A stretch of DNA of 37,983 nt from an uncultured Collinsella sp. (GTDB lineage: Bacteria; Actinomycetota; Coriobacteriia; Coriobacteriales; Coriobacteriaceae), in the NCBI GenBank assembly GCA_900544725.1, contig UQWK01000017.1:1-37983 (forward strand). Reading direction: 5' to 3'. The notes beneath the pieces were generated by a model. It was not told where the DNA came from. It did no database searches and worked only from the letters and a program-made list of their open reading frames with translations. A program made the translations under genes and the position numbers. Shown here piece after piece: positions 15,178 to 23,479 of the stretch (its first letter is position 1; the number at the start of each line of letters is the position of its first letter).

Positions 15178-16308
15178 CTAGCAATCGATGACGTGCAGGT
15201 CGTGCGGGGTCTTGGTGAAAGGCTCGTAGCCGTTCTCGGTGACCACGCCATAGTCCTCCAGGCGCACGCCGCCCACACCGGGCAGGTACACGCCGGGCTC
15301 CATGGTGACAACCGAGCCAACCTCGATGATGTTCTTGCTGCGGTTGAAGTTGGGCAGCTCGTGGATGTCAATGCCCACGCCGTGGCCCAGACCATGGTTG
15401 TAGTAATCGCCATAGCCGGCATCACCGATGATCTTCTTGGAAAGCTTGAAAATGTCGTTGCCCTCGACACCCGGATGGATGGCGGCGACGCACTCCTCGT
15501 GCGTACGGCGCACGAGCGCGTACAGGTCGAGCTGCTCCTGGGTAGGCTCGCCCATCACGACGGTGCGCGTCATGTCGGAGCGGTAGTCGCAGTAGCCCGC
15601 GCCGTAATCCATGAGGACGAAGTCGCCCTTCTCGATCACGCGGTCACTCGGCACGGCGTGCGGGTTGGCGGTGTTGGGGCCGCTCGCCACAATAGAGCCG
15701 AAGGCCAGGCTGTCGGCGCCGTTGGCGAACATAAAGTTCTCAAGCTCGTTGCGAACCTGCTTCTCGGTCATACCGGGCTTAATAAAGCCGAGCATGTGCT
15801 GGAAGGCGGCATCAGTGATCGACTGCGCATGGCGCATGAGCTCGATCTCCTCGGCGTCCTTGATGGCGCGCATCTTGCGGATGTCGTCATGCATCAGCGG
15901 CAACATGCAGGCGACGGAACGATCCTCCAGACCACGCTGAATACCCTGGTAGAAGTTGATCTGCATGTCGTCCTCGACAGCGCAGACGCGGCACTTGTTG
16001 GCTGCGATCTTGCCGGCGACCCAACCGGGGATGGTGCCCTCGTCCATGTCGTAGACCCAAGGGCTGCCGGCGGGCGTATTCTCCTCAAAGCTGTTGAGGT
16101 AGCGCGAGTCGGTATGGAACAGGCACTGGTCAGCCGTAATAAACGCCGCGTGCGGGAACTCGAAGGTGTAGTCGAAGACGCCCTTCACGCCCGTGAGCCA
16201 ACGAAGGTTGGCCTCGTCGCGTACCACGATAGCGTCGTAGCCGCGCTCGACCATCAGGGCACGGACACGTTCGATACGACCGGCAGGACCGGCAGCAAAC
16301 TCAGACAT
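15178..16308 (-). CDS. M24-family Xaa-Pro aminopeptidase
   Basis: This dinuclear-metal peptidase removes an N-terminal residue before proline, or acts as a proline dipeptidase. The 376-residue protein has a creatinase-like N-terminal domain (1-140) and a pita-bread catalytic domain. All five metal ligands are visible: D234 and D245 (MDYGAGYCDYRSDMTRT), H309 (HGLGHGVG), E337 (TMEPGVYL) and E351 (RLEDYG). It is cytosolic, with no signal peptide. AAGGA precedes the ATG. It lies between aroB-like and efp, the usual place for pepQ/pepP in Gram-positive genomes. Confidence 0.93.
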   Translation of the reverse strand: MSEFAAGPAGRIERVRALMVERGYDAIVVRDEANLRWLTGVKGVFDYTFEFPHAAFITADQCLFHTDSRYLNSFEENTPAGSPWVYDMDEGTIPGWVAGKIAANKCRVCAVEDDMQINFYQGIQRGLEDRSVACMLPLMHDDIRKMRAIKDAEEIELMRHAQSITDAAFQHMLGFIKPGMTEKQVRNELENFMFANGADSLAFGSIVASGPNTANPHAVPSDRVIEKGDFVLMDYGAGYCDYRSDMTRTVVMGEPTQEQLDLYALVRRTHEECVAAIHPGVEGNDIFKLSKKIIGDAGYGDYYNHGLGHGVGIDIHELPNFNRSKNIIEVGSVVTMEPGVYLPGVGGVRLEDYGVVTENGYEPFTKTPHDLHVIDC

Positions 16309-16440
16309 GCAGATTCCTTTCTTATTGTCTCAAAAAGTGCGGGACGGGTCTCAACCGAACGTCCGAATCGCATGCGATCCACAACCGATTGAAAACCCGC
16401 CCCTCAACATGATACGAAAGACGATGGATGTCAATAAATC

Positions 16441-17550
16441 TTAGAGAAGTTCTTTGCGAGAAGCCAAGTAGGCGTGAGTGTGACGCTCAAGAACCTCGTC
16501 CTCAACGTTCGTTAGACGAATGGCGCCGAGTGCCGCGGGCAGCGGCAACATGCTGCGGTTCGAGCGGGCGAACTGCTGCTTACGGAACTCCTCGATAAAC
16601 GCGGTTGGCTCCAGGTCGAAGGCAAGCTCCTCGATTCCAAAGTCCTCCAGGCAGTCATCGACCTCAAAAACGTAATCGATATCGAAGTCGCAGGCATCAT
16701 GTGCTAAGCGCGCCTCAAAGCGCATGCCCTCGGACAACAGCTGGTAGGCAGGAACCTGCGAAGCGGCATCGCCCAAGCAGGCGCGCAGGGTACGCTCCCC
16801 CGTCTTACCAAAATCGAGCGCATGGCGGGCGCTCGGGTTCGTGGCCATCAGTACGTCCTTGCGGGCAGTCTGAGACCATTGGACGGCATTGACGAGCGCG
16901 ACCTCCTCGCCCGCGAGAATCTCAGGGACGGTCTCAGTAAACTGATTCCAACGGGACTTGCTGCTCGAAAGCATGGTGCCAACAAGTACCGCATAGCCGA
17001 GCTTGAGGTCCTCGGGGTCCGCCTCGCGAACAAGGTCGAGGTCACACACGACCAGGCCCGGCTCGGGACGGAACGCAATAGCGGGAAGCGCATTCACCGA
17101 CGAGGCGACGAGCGGCTTCATGGTCGTCGCGACCGTGAGCATGGCATCGAACGTCGTCGGCAGCAAGGCGCACTCGGTGCGACCGCACCACTGGTTGGCA
17201 CACCAACAAACGACCGAGCAGGTCACCGCGTCGCCGACTGCGACGACAAGATCATCGCAGGTAATGCCGTTTGCCGACAGGGCACCAAAGACGGCATCGG
17301 CATCGGCCAGCGTGGCACCGGCAGGCGAAACCTCGAGGATGAGTTGCGACACGGCAAAACCGGCATCGATCAGTGCATGCTCGACAACCTCGCCAAAACG
17401 CTCGGATGTGGCGCCGTTCCAGACCACCATCGCGCGCTTAGGCTTGCCCACAGCCGAGGCAAACATGCGCGACAGCTCCTCGAACGCGCCCAATCCGACG
17501 CGGACATCGACACTGCGGTTTTGGAAATTGATAAGTTGACGGCGAATCAT
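16441..17550 (-). CDS. AroB-like protein (3-dehydroquinate synthase fold) with lost active-site residues
   Basis: The 369-residue protein aligns over its length with 3-dehydroquinate synthase, the second step of the shikimate pathway. The span up to the conserved PTT has the same spacing as E. coli AroB. Recognisable catalytic positions are changed: GGGVVGD is GDAVTCS; the E and K of AEVIK are replaced (YAVLVGT); the zinc histidines in GHTFGH become GKTGER; and the HGEAV motif has no His. One Lys of the PTT loop may remain. The frame is intact and codon use is normal, so it is under selection but unlikely to make dehydroquinate. It overlaps aroK by 4 bases (ATGA). A sedoheptulose-cyclase-like or non-enzymatic role is possible. 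Confidence 0.72.
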   Translation of the reverse strand: MIRRQLINFQNRSVDVRVGLGAFEELSRMFASAVGKPKRAMVVWNGATSERFGEVVEHALIDAGFAVSQLILEVSPAGATLADADAVFGALSANGITCDDLVVAVGDAVTCSVVCWCANQWCGRTECALLPTTFDAMLTVATTMKPLVASSVNALPAIAFRPEPGLVVCDLDLVREADPEDLKLGYAVLVGTMLSSSKSRWNQFTETVPEILAGEEVALVNAVQWSQTARKDVLMATNPSARHALDFGKTGERTLRACLGDAASQVPAYQLLSEGMRFEARLAHDACDFDIDYVFEVDDCLEDFGIEELAFDLEPTAFIEEFRKQQFARSNRSMLPLPAALGAIRLTNVEDEVLERHTHAYLASRKELL

Positions 17551-18080
17551 AGCAGTCCACGCTCCAAAAGCTTCTCGGCACAAAGGTAGGAAACATCCTC
17601 GAAGGACTTGTTGCGAATATCAAGGGTAATATCGGCGGCCTGGCGATACAGCGGACGGCGATGCTCAAACAGGCGCGCAGCATGCTCGGGCGAGCGGAAA
17701 TCGGGCCGGGTATCGGAACGGCGAATCTGGCGCAACGAGTCCTCAAAGTCGCCTTCGAGGTACACACAGGTACCCATCTCGTGCATCAGTTCAATGTTCA
17801 CCGGCGTCTCCACGATGCCACCCCCGCACGATACCAGCAGGCTGCGCTCACTTTGAAGCGAACGGAGTGCCGAGGTCTCGAGCTCGCGAAAACGATCCTC
17901 GCCCTCGGTCTCAAATATCTCGGTCACCGACTTGCCGCATCGACGCACAACCAAACGATCGGTATCGATGAATCGACGTTTGAACATAGTGCCCACGTTG
18001 CGCGCAAGCGTCGACTTGCCCGCGCCCAAAAAGCCGATAAAGAAGATATGGTCGCAGCCGTGTTTGATGTGCTGAGACAT
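17547..18080 (-). CDS. aroK: Shikimate kinase
   Basis: Shikimate kinase makes shikimate-3-phosphate from shikimate and ATP. The 177-residue protein keeps its expected motifs: P-loop GFLGAGKST at residues 16-24, substrate Asp in FIDTD, the RFRELE arginine, CGGGIV, the lid segment DTRPDF and the RRPLYRQAAD arginine. It looks active, unlike its AroB-like neighbour, with which it overlaps. Carbohydrate-kinase relatives of the same fold (gluconate kinase) lack this DxD/GGG pattern. It lies 8 bases after the YqeG-family gene. Confidence 0.9.
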   Translation of the reverse strand: MSQHIKHGCDHIFFIGFLGAGKSTLARNVGTMFKRRFIDTDRLVVRRCGKSVTEIFETEGEDRFRELETSALRSLQSERSLLVSCGGGIVETPVNIELMHEMGTCVYLEGDFEDSLRQIRRSDTRPDFRSPEHAARLFEHRRPLYRQAADITLDIRNKSFEDVSYLCAEKLLERGLL

Positions 18081-18088
18081 GGCGAAAC

Positions 18089-18586
18089 CTATTCCTCGCA
18101 GGGAAGGTCGCGCAGGGCCCGGCGCTCAAAGATACGGAAGATCTGCGTGTACCACAGGTCCTGGGTTGCCTGCGGCTTGACCAGAATAGTGTCAACACCG
18201 GCAAAGTTACCGCTCCACACGTCAGTGTAAAGCTGATCGCCGATCAGCACGGCCTCGTCGGCCGTGGCGCCCAGACGCTTAAGACCCGCTTTGAGGGCAA
18301 ATGGCGCTGGCTTCATGGCATGGCTGATGGCCTCGAGCCCCAACTCGCGCGCCGATGCCATGACCTGGTCGCGATGCCAGTTATTGGACACCATGCACAG
18401 CTTAAAGCCCTTGGCGTGGGCGGCTTCGAGCCAAGCGGAGACCGCAGCGGGAACCTGCTCGGTATCGCGCGGCACCAGGGTATTGTCACGGTCGAGTAGA
18501 ATGGCACGCTTGCCGTCGGCCCAGAGGGTATCGAGGTCGATGCGGTCGACCGAGGCAACATATCGTTTGGGGCTAAAAATCCTCAT
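18089..18586 (-). CDS. YqeG-family HAD phosphatase
   Basis: The 165-residue protein has the three HAD superfamily motifs: LLDRDNTLV (nucleophile Asp), SNN and the GDQLYTDVWSG acidic motif, with a KP lysine between them. This matches the YqeG/HAD-IIIA phosphatase group, cytosolic enzymes whose substrate is often unknown; related plant and fungal proteins are phosphatidylglycerophosphate phosphatases. GGAA precedes the ATG at 18586, two bases after the mltG stop, so it is cotranscribed. Some Gram-positives place yqeG next to aroE (yqeH-aroE), which fits its presence near aro genes. Confidence 0.88.
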   Translation of the reverse strand: MRIFSPKRYVASVDRIDLDTLWADGKRAILLDRDNTLVPRDTEQVPAAVSAWLEAAHAKGFKLCMVSNNWHRDQVMASARELGLEAISHAMKPAPFALKAGLKRLGATADEAVLIGDQLYTDVWSGNFAGVDTILVKPQATQDLWYTQIFRIFERRALRDLPCEE

Positions 18587-18588
18587 GA

Positions 18589-19944
18589 TCAATTCCAAGA
18601 CTGTTGATGCTCTTCGTAGGTCTTCGAGAAATACTCCTCATCCTGTGTAATGTAGAAATACAGGTCATCGGAGTCGGTCGGCTCAAGGGTAGCCTTGAGC
18701 GCCTCGAGCGACGGAGAGCAGATGGGCGTGGGCGGCAGGCCCTCGTGCTTATAGGTGTTATATGGGCTATCGCTCTGCAGGTCGTCGGCGGTAACCTCGC
18801 CGCCGGTGACGTACATCATGGTCGCATCGCTATTGAGGTAACGCAGGCCATCGAGCTTGCCGGCCAGACGGTTATAGAAAACCGATGCCACATGCGCGCG
18901 CTGATCGGCGTTGAGGCCCTCGCGCTCGACGATCGAGGCAAGATTAACGATGTCGTAATCGGACATCTCCACGCCATAGCGCTCCTTGATCTTGGCCTCG
19001 CAGTTGGCAAAGTCAAGCGACTTATACTCGGCGTTGAACTGGTCAAGCATGGCGCGAATCACATCATCGGCAGACGGGTCCTTACCCAGCGAATACGTCT
19101 TGGGGAATAGGAAGCCCTCGAGCGAATCGTTCGCGGCGTCTTTAAGGAAAGCGTAATCATTCACATAATTGCTCGCCTTGGCCTGGTTAAGGAAGTCCTC
19201 CTTAGAAATGCTGTCGTATGCCTTGGCCACGCGGTCAGCGAGCTGGTCAACCGTCAGACCCTCAGGGATAGTCAGCGCATCGGGGCCCGCATTGGGGCCT
19301 TCCATGAGCTGCTGAACGACCTTGGTCGCGTCCATGAACGTGGTGAACGAGTAGGTGCCAGGCTTAAGCGACATGTCGGCGTTGAGCTTTTTGACCGCCG
19401 CGTAATAATCCTTGGGGTCTTCGACGATATGGTTCTCGGAGAGAATCGAAGCGATGGCATCACCCGAGGCGCCATCGGGAATCGTAATAGTAACTTGCTG
19501 GCCAGCAGCGACTTTCGCATCCTCGCCGGCAAAGAAGCCCTTGACGGCCGGCACGACAAAGAAAACGATCGCGACAAGCGCAAGCACGGCGATGACGCCA
19601 CCGATAATCATAGGCACCGGAGAGCTTTTCTTTTGGACGCCACGGCGGGCATGCGTGTTATAGCTCGAGCGCGTGGCCGGAGCAACGCCGTGCGAGCCAT
19701 GAGCATGATGTGCGTGGGGGCGTGATTGCCGGGCCTGCCCCTGCGTGCGCTGGGCAGGAGCCTGCTGCTTAAAACGAGCGCCGCCAGCGGGCTGCGCGGG
19801 ACGAGCTGCGGGCTGTTGAGCGGCACGCTGAGCAGGTTGAGCCGAACGCTGCGTCGGCTGCGCCGGGCGCTGGCCAGGCTGAGCAGGGCGCGGCGCAGGC
19901 TGCCGTGTACGATTCTGCTGGCGCGGATCGGAAGCGCTAGGCAT
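18589..19944 (-). CDS. mltG: Endolytic murein transglycosylase MltG
   Basis: MltG cuts nascent peptidoglycan strands and sets glycan length. The 451-residue protein has a long Gln/Pro/Ala-rich cytosolic tail (1-105), a single membrane segment (about 111-133) and an external YceG domain. The catalytic Glu is residue 340 in ASIVEREG, and the late motif SPYNTYKHEGLPPTPI is present. The disordered tail is longer than in E. coli MltG but typical of Actinobacteria. It overlaps the end of ruvX by 8 bases. Confidence 0.94.
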   Translation of the reverse strand: MPSASDPRQQNRTRQPAPRPAQPGQRPAQPTQRSAQPAQRAAQQPAARPAQPAGGARFKQQAPAQRTQGQARQSRPHAHHAHGSHGVAPATRSSYNTHARRGVQKKSSPVPMIIGGVIAVLALVAIVFFVVPAVKGFFAGEDAKVAAGQQVTITIPDGASGDAIASILSENHIVEDPKDYYAAVKKLNADMSLKPGTYSFTTFMDATKVVQQLMEGPNAGPDALTIPEGLTVDQLADRVAKAYDSISKEDFLNQAKASNYVNDYAFLKDAANDSLEGFLFPKTYSLGKDPSADDVIRAMLDQFNAEYKSLDFANCEAKIKERYGVEMSDYDIVNLASIVEREGLNADQRAHVASVFYNRLAGKLDGLRYLNSDATMMYVTGGEVTADDLQSDSPYNTYKHEGLPPTPICSPSLEALKATLEPTDSDDLYFYITQDEEYFSKTYEEHQQSWN

Positions 19945-20365
19945 GCGAAACCTCCTCGTTTTTACGATCGAGCCATGTCTGCAAGAACAGGCTGGCGGCG
20001 ATCATGTCAATCTTGCCCCTCATCTGCTTTTCGTTGAGTCCCTGCTCTCGCAGGATTCGCTTGGCCTCCTGCGAGGACAGACGCTCGTCCTCAAACTCCA
20101 GCGGAAGTTCGAGCTCGTCGGCAATCTTTTGGGCCACTGCGGCGACGCGCTCGGCCTGGGGGCCGGGCTCACCTGCCATGGTCAAGGGACGTCCACTTAC
20201 CAGGATATCGGGCTCATAGTCCTCGACCAGGTAGCGAAACGTCTTTGCCATACCAGTGACCTCGGCAGCCGGAAGCACCTTGACAGGCATCGCCATCTTG
20301 CCATCACGGCTCGAGACGGCAATGCCAATCCTGGTCTCCCCTATGTCCAGCGCGAGCGCGACCAC
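19937..20365 (-). CDS. ruvX: YqgF/RuvX-family Holliday junction resolvase-like nuclease
   Basis: The 142-residue RNase H-fold protein has the N-terminal motif LALDIGETRIGIAVS, the segment DILVSGRPLTMAGEPG, and the later acidic DERLSS motif. YqgF proteins resolve Holliday junctions or process pre-16S rRNA. The start is GTG at 20365; the ribosome-binding site is weak (AAGTAG), so translation may be coupled to alaS, whose stop is 17 bases upstream. Confidence 0.92.
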   Translation of the reverse strand: MVALALDIGETRIGIAVSSRDGKMAMPVKVLPAAEVTGMAKTFRYLVEDYEPDILVSGRPLTMAGEPGPQAERVAAVAQKIADELELPLEFEDERLSSQEAKRILREQGLNEKQMRGKIDMIAASLFLQTWLDRKNEEVSHA

Positions 20366-20382
20366 AGCGACTACTTAGGTTC

Positions 20383-23040
20383 TTAGGCGCCGAGCGCGGT
20401 CTTGGCGGCCGCGAGGGCATCGGCGATACCGGCAGCATTCTTGCCACCGGCCTGGGCCATGTTGGGACGACCGCCACCGCGACCATCGACCAGGCCCGCG
20501 ATCTGCTTGATCACGTTGCCGGCGTGGAAACCGGCCTTCACGGCGTCATCGGAGCCGGCGGCGAGCAGGGCCGGGGTGCCCTTCTCGGTAACGCTGGCAA
20601 CGACGCAGGCGACGGGGCCGGCAACCTTCTGGTGCACGGTATCCCACACATTGCGCAGGTCAGCAGCCTCAAGACCCTGAAGCTCAGCGACGACGAGCTT
20701 GTAGCCGTTCAGCTCGACAGCGCCCTCGATGGCGCCAGAGATAGCGTCGGAGGAGCCACCGGTGAGTGCCTTCTTGAGCTTGTTGGACGTCTCGCGCAGC
20801 TCGGCCTGCAGGTTCTCCACGCGGGCGGGAACCTCGTCAACACGGCACTTGAGCGCAGCGGCAGCGGCGTCAACGAGCGCCAGGCGGTCGGCCATGTAGT
20901 CGAGAGCGCCCTTGGAGGTCACGGCCTCGATACGGCGGACGTTGGAGCCCGTAGAGGACTCGGAAATGATCTTGAACAGGCCAATCTCGACAGTATTGGC
21001 GGCATGCGTACCGCCGCAGAGCTCACGGGAGAACGGCTGATCCTCGGCGCCCACGGAGACGACGCGGACGACGTCGCCGTACTTCTCGCCAAAGAGGGCG
21101 ACAGCACCGGCGGCCTTGGCCTCGTCGATGCCCATGACGCGGGTCACGACCGGTTTGGAAGCGAAGATCTGCTGGTTGACCAGGTCCTCGACAGCCTTGA
21201 GCTGCTCGGAGGACAGGGCCTCGAAGTGCGTGAAGTCAAAGCGCAGGTGCTCGGGCGTCACCAACGAGCCAGCCTGGGAGACATGCTCGCCCAGGACCTG
21301 CTTAAGCGCGGCGTCGAGCAGGTGCGTGGCAGTGTGGTTGCGGCGCAGGAAGCCACGGCGCTCGGCGTCGAGCGCGGCTGTCACGGTAGCACCGACGGTC
21401 AGTGTGCCCTCGGCAACGTGCGCGACGTGAGCATACAGGCCATTGTGGTTCTTGGTGTCGGCAACAGTCAGCGCAACGCCCTCGGCGGAAAGCTCACCGG
21501 CATCGCCCTGCTGGCCACCCATCTCGGCGTAGAACGGGGTGCGGTCGAGCACGACCTCGACGTCCTCACCGGCGGAAGCAGACTCGACGGACTCGCCGTT
21601 GCGAACGATGGCGACCACCTTGGCGCCCTCGATGACGTCGTTGTCATAGCCGTCGAACTCGGTCGCGGCAACCTTGTCGGAAAGCTCGACCCACACGTCG
21701 TTGAAGCTACCCCAGGCATCGCCCTTGGCGTTGGCGCGGGCGCGGGCCTTCTGGTCCTCCATGCAAGCGGTAAAGCCGTCCATGTCGACGTCGTGACCGG
21801 CAGCACCGGCGATCTCGACGGTCAGGTCGATGGGGAAACCAAAGGTGTCATGCAGCTTAAAGGCAACGTCGCCCGGAAGGACAGCGCCCTCGGCAAGCGC
21901 GGCCAGGGCCTCGTCCAGGTAAACGCGGCCGTTGTCGAGCGTCGTGGAGAAACGCTCCTCCTCGGAGGCGACGATGCCCTTAACGAGCGCGACGTTCTTG
22001 AGCAGCTCGGGATAAGCCTCGCCCATCTGAGCGTTGACCTCGTCGATAAACTTGGTCAGGAAGGCGCCCTCGATGCCCAGCAGACGACCGTGGAACACGG
22101 CACGGCGGAGCAGGCGGCGAAGGACGTACTCGCGACCCTCGTTGCCGGGCAGGATGCCGTCGGAGATCATAAAGTCGACGGCACGGGAGTGGTCGGCGAT
22201 GATGCGCAGGGAGCGGCTGGCACCGGAGTAATCGTCGGCGTCATAGGTCTTGCCGCTGATCTTCTCACCGAGCTTGATGAGGTGCTGCATCAGATCGCCG
22301 TCGTAGTTGGCGGTCTTGTGCTGCATGATGGCGGCCATGCGCTCCAGGCCCATGCCCGTATCGAGGTTGCGGTGCGGCAGCTCCGGCATGGAGCCGTCCT
22401 CCTGGCGGTCATACTGGGTAAACACGAGGTTCCAGAACTCAAGGAAGCGGTCGCAGTCGCAGCCGGGCTTGCAGTCGGGGCTGCCGCAGCCGACCTCCTC
22501 GCCCATGTCAAAATAGATCTCGGAGCACGGACCGCAGGGACCGGTGGGGCCAGCGGCCCAGAAGTTGTCGTCCTCACCCAGGCGGGAGATGTGGTCCTCG
22601 GCAACGCCCAGGGAGCGCCACACATCGTGGGTCTCGTCGTCCTCGGTAAAGACGGTGAAGTACAGGCGATCGAGCGGCAGTTTGAACTCCTTGGTGATGA
22701 GCTCAAAGGCCCAGGCGCAAGCCTGCTCCTTGGAGACGCCGCCAAAAGAGAAATCGCCGAGCATCTCGAAGAACGACAAGTGTCGGCCGTCCTCGCCGAT
22801 GCAGTCGATGTCGTTGGTGCGGACGCACTTCTGGCAAGAGATCGCGCCGATCTCCTTCATGGTCTTCTTGCCCTGGTAGTACTCCTTAAACTGGTTCATG
22901 CCGGCGTTGGCAAGCAGCAGCGAGGGATCATCGGGGACGAGGGACGAAGAAGGATAGAGCTTAAGACCGCGCTCCTCAAAGAAGTTGAGGAACTTGGAGC
23001 GGATCTCGGCCGTAGTCATTGACGGGTAGTCAGCACTCAT
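20383..23040 (-). CDS. alaS: Alanyl-tRNA synthetase
   Basis: AlaRS charges tRNA-Ala and edits Ser or Gly mischarging. The 885-residue, four-domain protein is full length: a class II aminoacylation domain starting TTAEIRSKFLNFF, then a tRNA-recognition domain. The editing domain has the zinc motif HTATHLLDAAL with later CGGTHAANT. The C-terminal C-Ala domain carries GGRGGGRPNMAQAGG. The ATG at 23040 has GAGGAG nine bases upstream; MTTAEIR seven codons later is an alternative. It heads the alaS - ruvX - mltG - yqeG - aroK - aroB-like run. Confidence 0.97.
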   Translation of the reverse strand: MSADYPSMTTAEIRSKFLNFFEERGLKLYPSSSLVPDDPSLLLANAGMNQFKEYYQGKKTMKEIGAISCQKCVRTNDIDCIGEDGRHLSFFEMLGDFSFGGVSKEQACAWAFELITKEFKLPLDRLYFTVFTEDDETHDVWRSLGVAEDHISRLGEDDNFWAAGPTGPCGPCSEIYFDMGEEVGCGSPDCKPGCDCDRFLEFWNLVFTQYDRQEDGSMPELPHRNLDTGMGLERMAAIMQHKTANYDGDLMQHLIKLGEKISGKTYDADDYSGASRSLRIIADHSRAVDFMISDGILPGNEGREYVLRRLLRRAVFHGRLLGIEGAFLTKFIDEVNAQMGEAYPELLKNVALVKGIVASEEERFSTTLDNGRVYLDEALAALAEGAVLPGDVAFKLHDTFGFPIDLTVEIAGAAGHDVDMDGFTACMEDQKARARANAKGDAWGSFNDVWVELSDKVAATEFDGYDNDVIEGAKVVAIVRNGESVESASAGEDVEVVLDRTPFYAEMGGQQGDAGELSAEGVALTVADTKNHNGLYAHVAHVAEGTLTVGATVTAALDAERRGFLRRNHTATHLLDAALKQVLGEHVSQAGSLVTPEHLRFDFTHFEALSSEQLKAVEDLVNQQIFASKPVVTRVMGIDEAKAAGAVALFGEKYGDVVRVVSVGAEDQPFSRELCGGTHAANTVEIGLFKIISESSTGSNVRRIEAVTSKGALDYMADRLALVDAAAAALKCRVDEVPARVENLQAELRETSNKLKKALTGGSSDAISGAIEGAVELNGYKLVVAELQGLEAADLRNVWDTVHQKVAGPVACVVASVTEKGTPALLAAGSDDAVKAGFHAGNVIKQIAGLVDGRGGGRPNMAQAGGKNAAGIADALAAAKTALGA

Positions 23041-23085
23041 AGAGGGAATCTCCTCGGTTTCACATCGAAACGTTCAAACGTAACG

Positions 23086-23113
23086 ATATTACCATCCCGC
23101 CGCGCCTGTGCAA
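23086..23113 (-). promoter_or_regulatory. Promoter of the alaS operon
   Basis: On the minus strand TTGCAC (23113-23108) and TAATAT (23091-23086) are separated by 16 bases. Transcription would start near 23079, about 39 bases before the alaS ATG. It begins immediately after the T tract of the terminator at 23111-23141. Confidence 0.6.
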
Positions 23114-23141
23114 AAAAGAGGGTCGCCAAACAGCGACCCTC
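23111..23141 (-). terminator. Terminator for minus-strand transcripts entering from the sigma-factor operon
   Basis: GAGGGTCGC (23118-23126) and GCGACCCTC (23133-23141) form a perfect 9-bp stem with a 6-base loop, followed on the minus strand by six T residues. The nearest minus-strand gene upstream is the AI-2E gene, whose stop is 340 bases away. The transcript would therefore run antisense across the whole small plus-strand gene before ending here. Confidence 0.8.
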
Positions 23142-23178
23142 CAGCGAAAGTGCACGTTATTTAGTACTGTGCGATCCT

Positions 23179-23209
23179 TTGAAAAAGGACTGCTGTATAA
23201 TTGTATATA
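23179..23209 (+). promoter_or_regulatory. AT-rich promoter region of the small membrane-protein gene
   Basis: A perfect -10 hexamer TATAAT lies at 23196-23201 and a second AT-rich TATATA at 23204-23209. TTGAAA at 23179-23184 could be the -35 for the latter, with a long 19-base spacer. The dyad TCCTTT-gaa-AAAGGA overlaps this region and could be an operator. Spacing is not ideal for either pair. Confidence 0.4.
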
Positions 23210-23233
23210 AGATTCACCCGGAAGGAGCGATCG

Positions 23234-23473
23234 ATGAAAAGCAAACGATTTGTCCTGAATGCACTTCTGGTTGTAGCACTTTTAGCGCTCTTAGCCTTCT
23301 CATGCTGGTACGCAAACCAACCATCATTTGGATACGTATTGTATACAGTAATGTCCGGCGATAAGGCTTATTACACTCTACGCGCAATTGACGTTCTCTT
23401 TTTCTATGTAGCCGGCCCCTTATCAATCGCTTTGGTCGCGTTTCTTGTCATTTACAACTTCAAGAAACGTTAA
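23234..23473 (+). CDS. Small two-helix membrane protein of unknown function
   Basis: I do not recognise the family. The 79-residue protein has a strong ribosome-binding site (AAGGAG six bases before the ATG). Residues 7-26 form one hydrophobic segment and residues 52-76 another, joined by a Tyr-rich loop (FGYVLYTVMSGDKAYYTL); Lys and Arg lie at both ends (KSKR and KKR). This predicts two membrane helices with cytosolic termini. Base composition is clearly AT-richer than the neighbours, which suggests transfer or a lineage-specific origin. It is convergent with the AI-2E gene with only 6 bases between the stops and no terminator between them. Confidence 0.72.
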   Translation: MKSKRFVLNALLVVALLALLAFSCWYANQPSFGYVLYTVMSGDKAYYTLRAIDVLFFYVAGPLSIALVAFLVIYNFKKR

Positions 23474-23479
23474 TAGAAC

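Noticed and set aside
16309..16440. Palindrome ATCGCATGCGAT (16367-16378) as a regulator site or terminator
   Set aside because: Short self-complementary GC-rich words are expected by chance, and no T tract or second site supports a role.
20524..23022. Plus-strand open frame of over 800 codons opposite alaS
   Set aside because: Shadow of a conserved gene; no recognisable motif in the translation.
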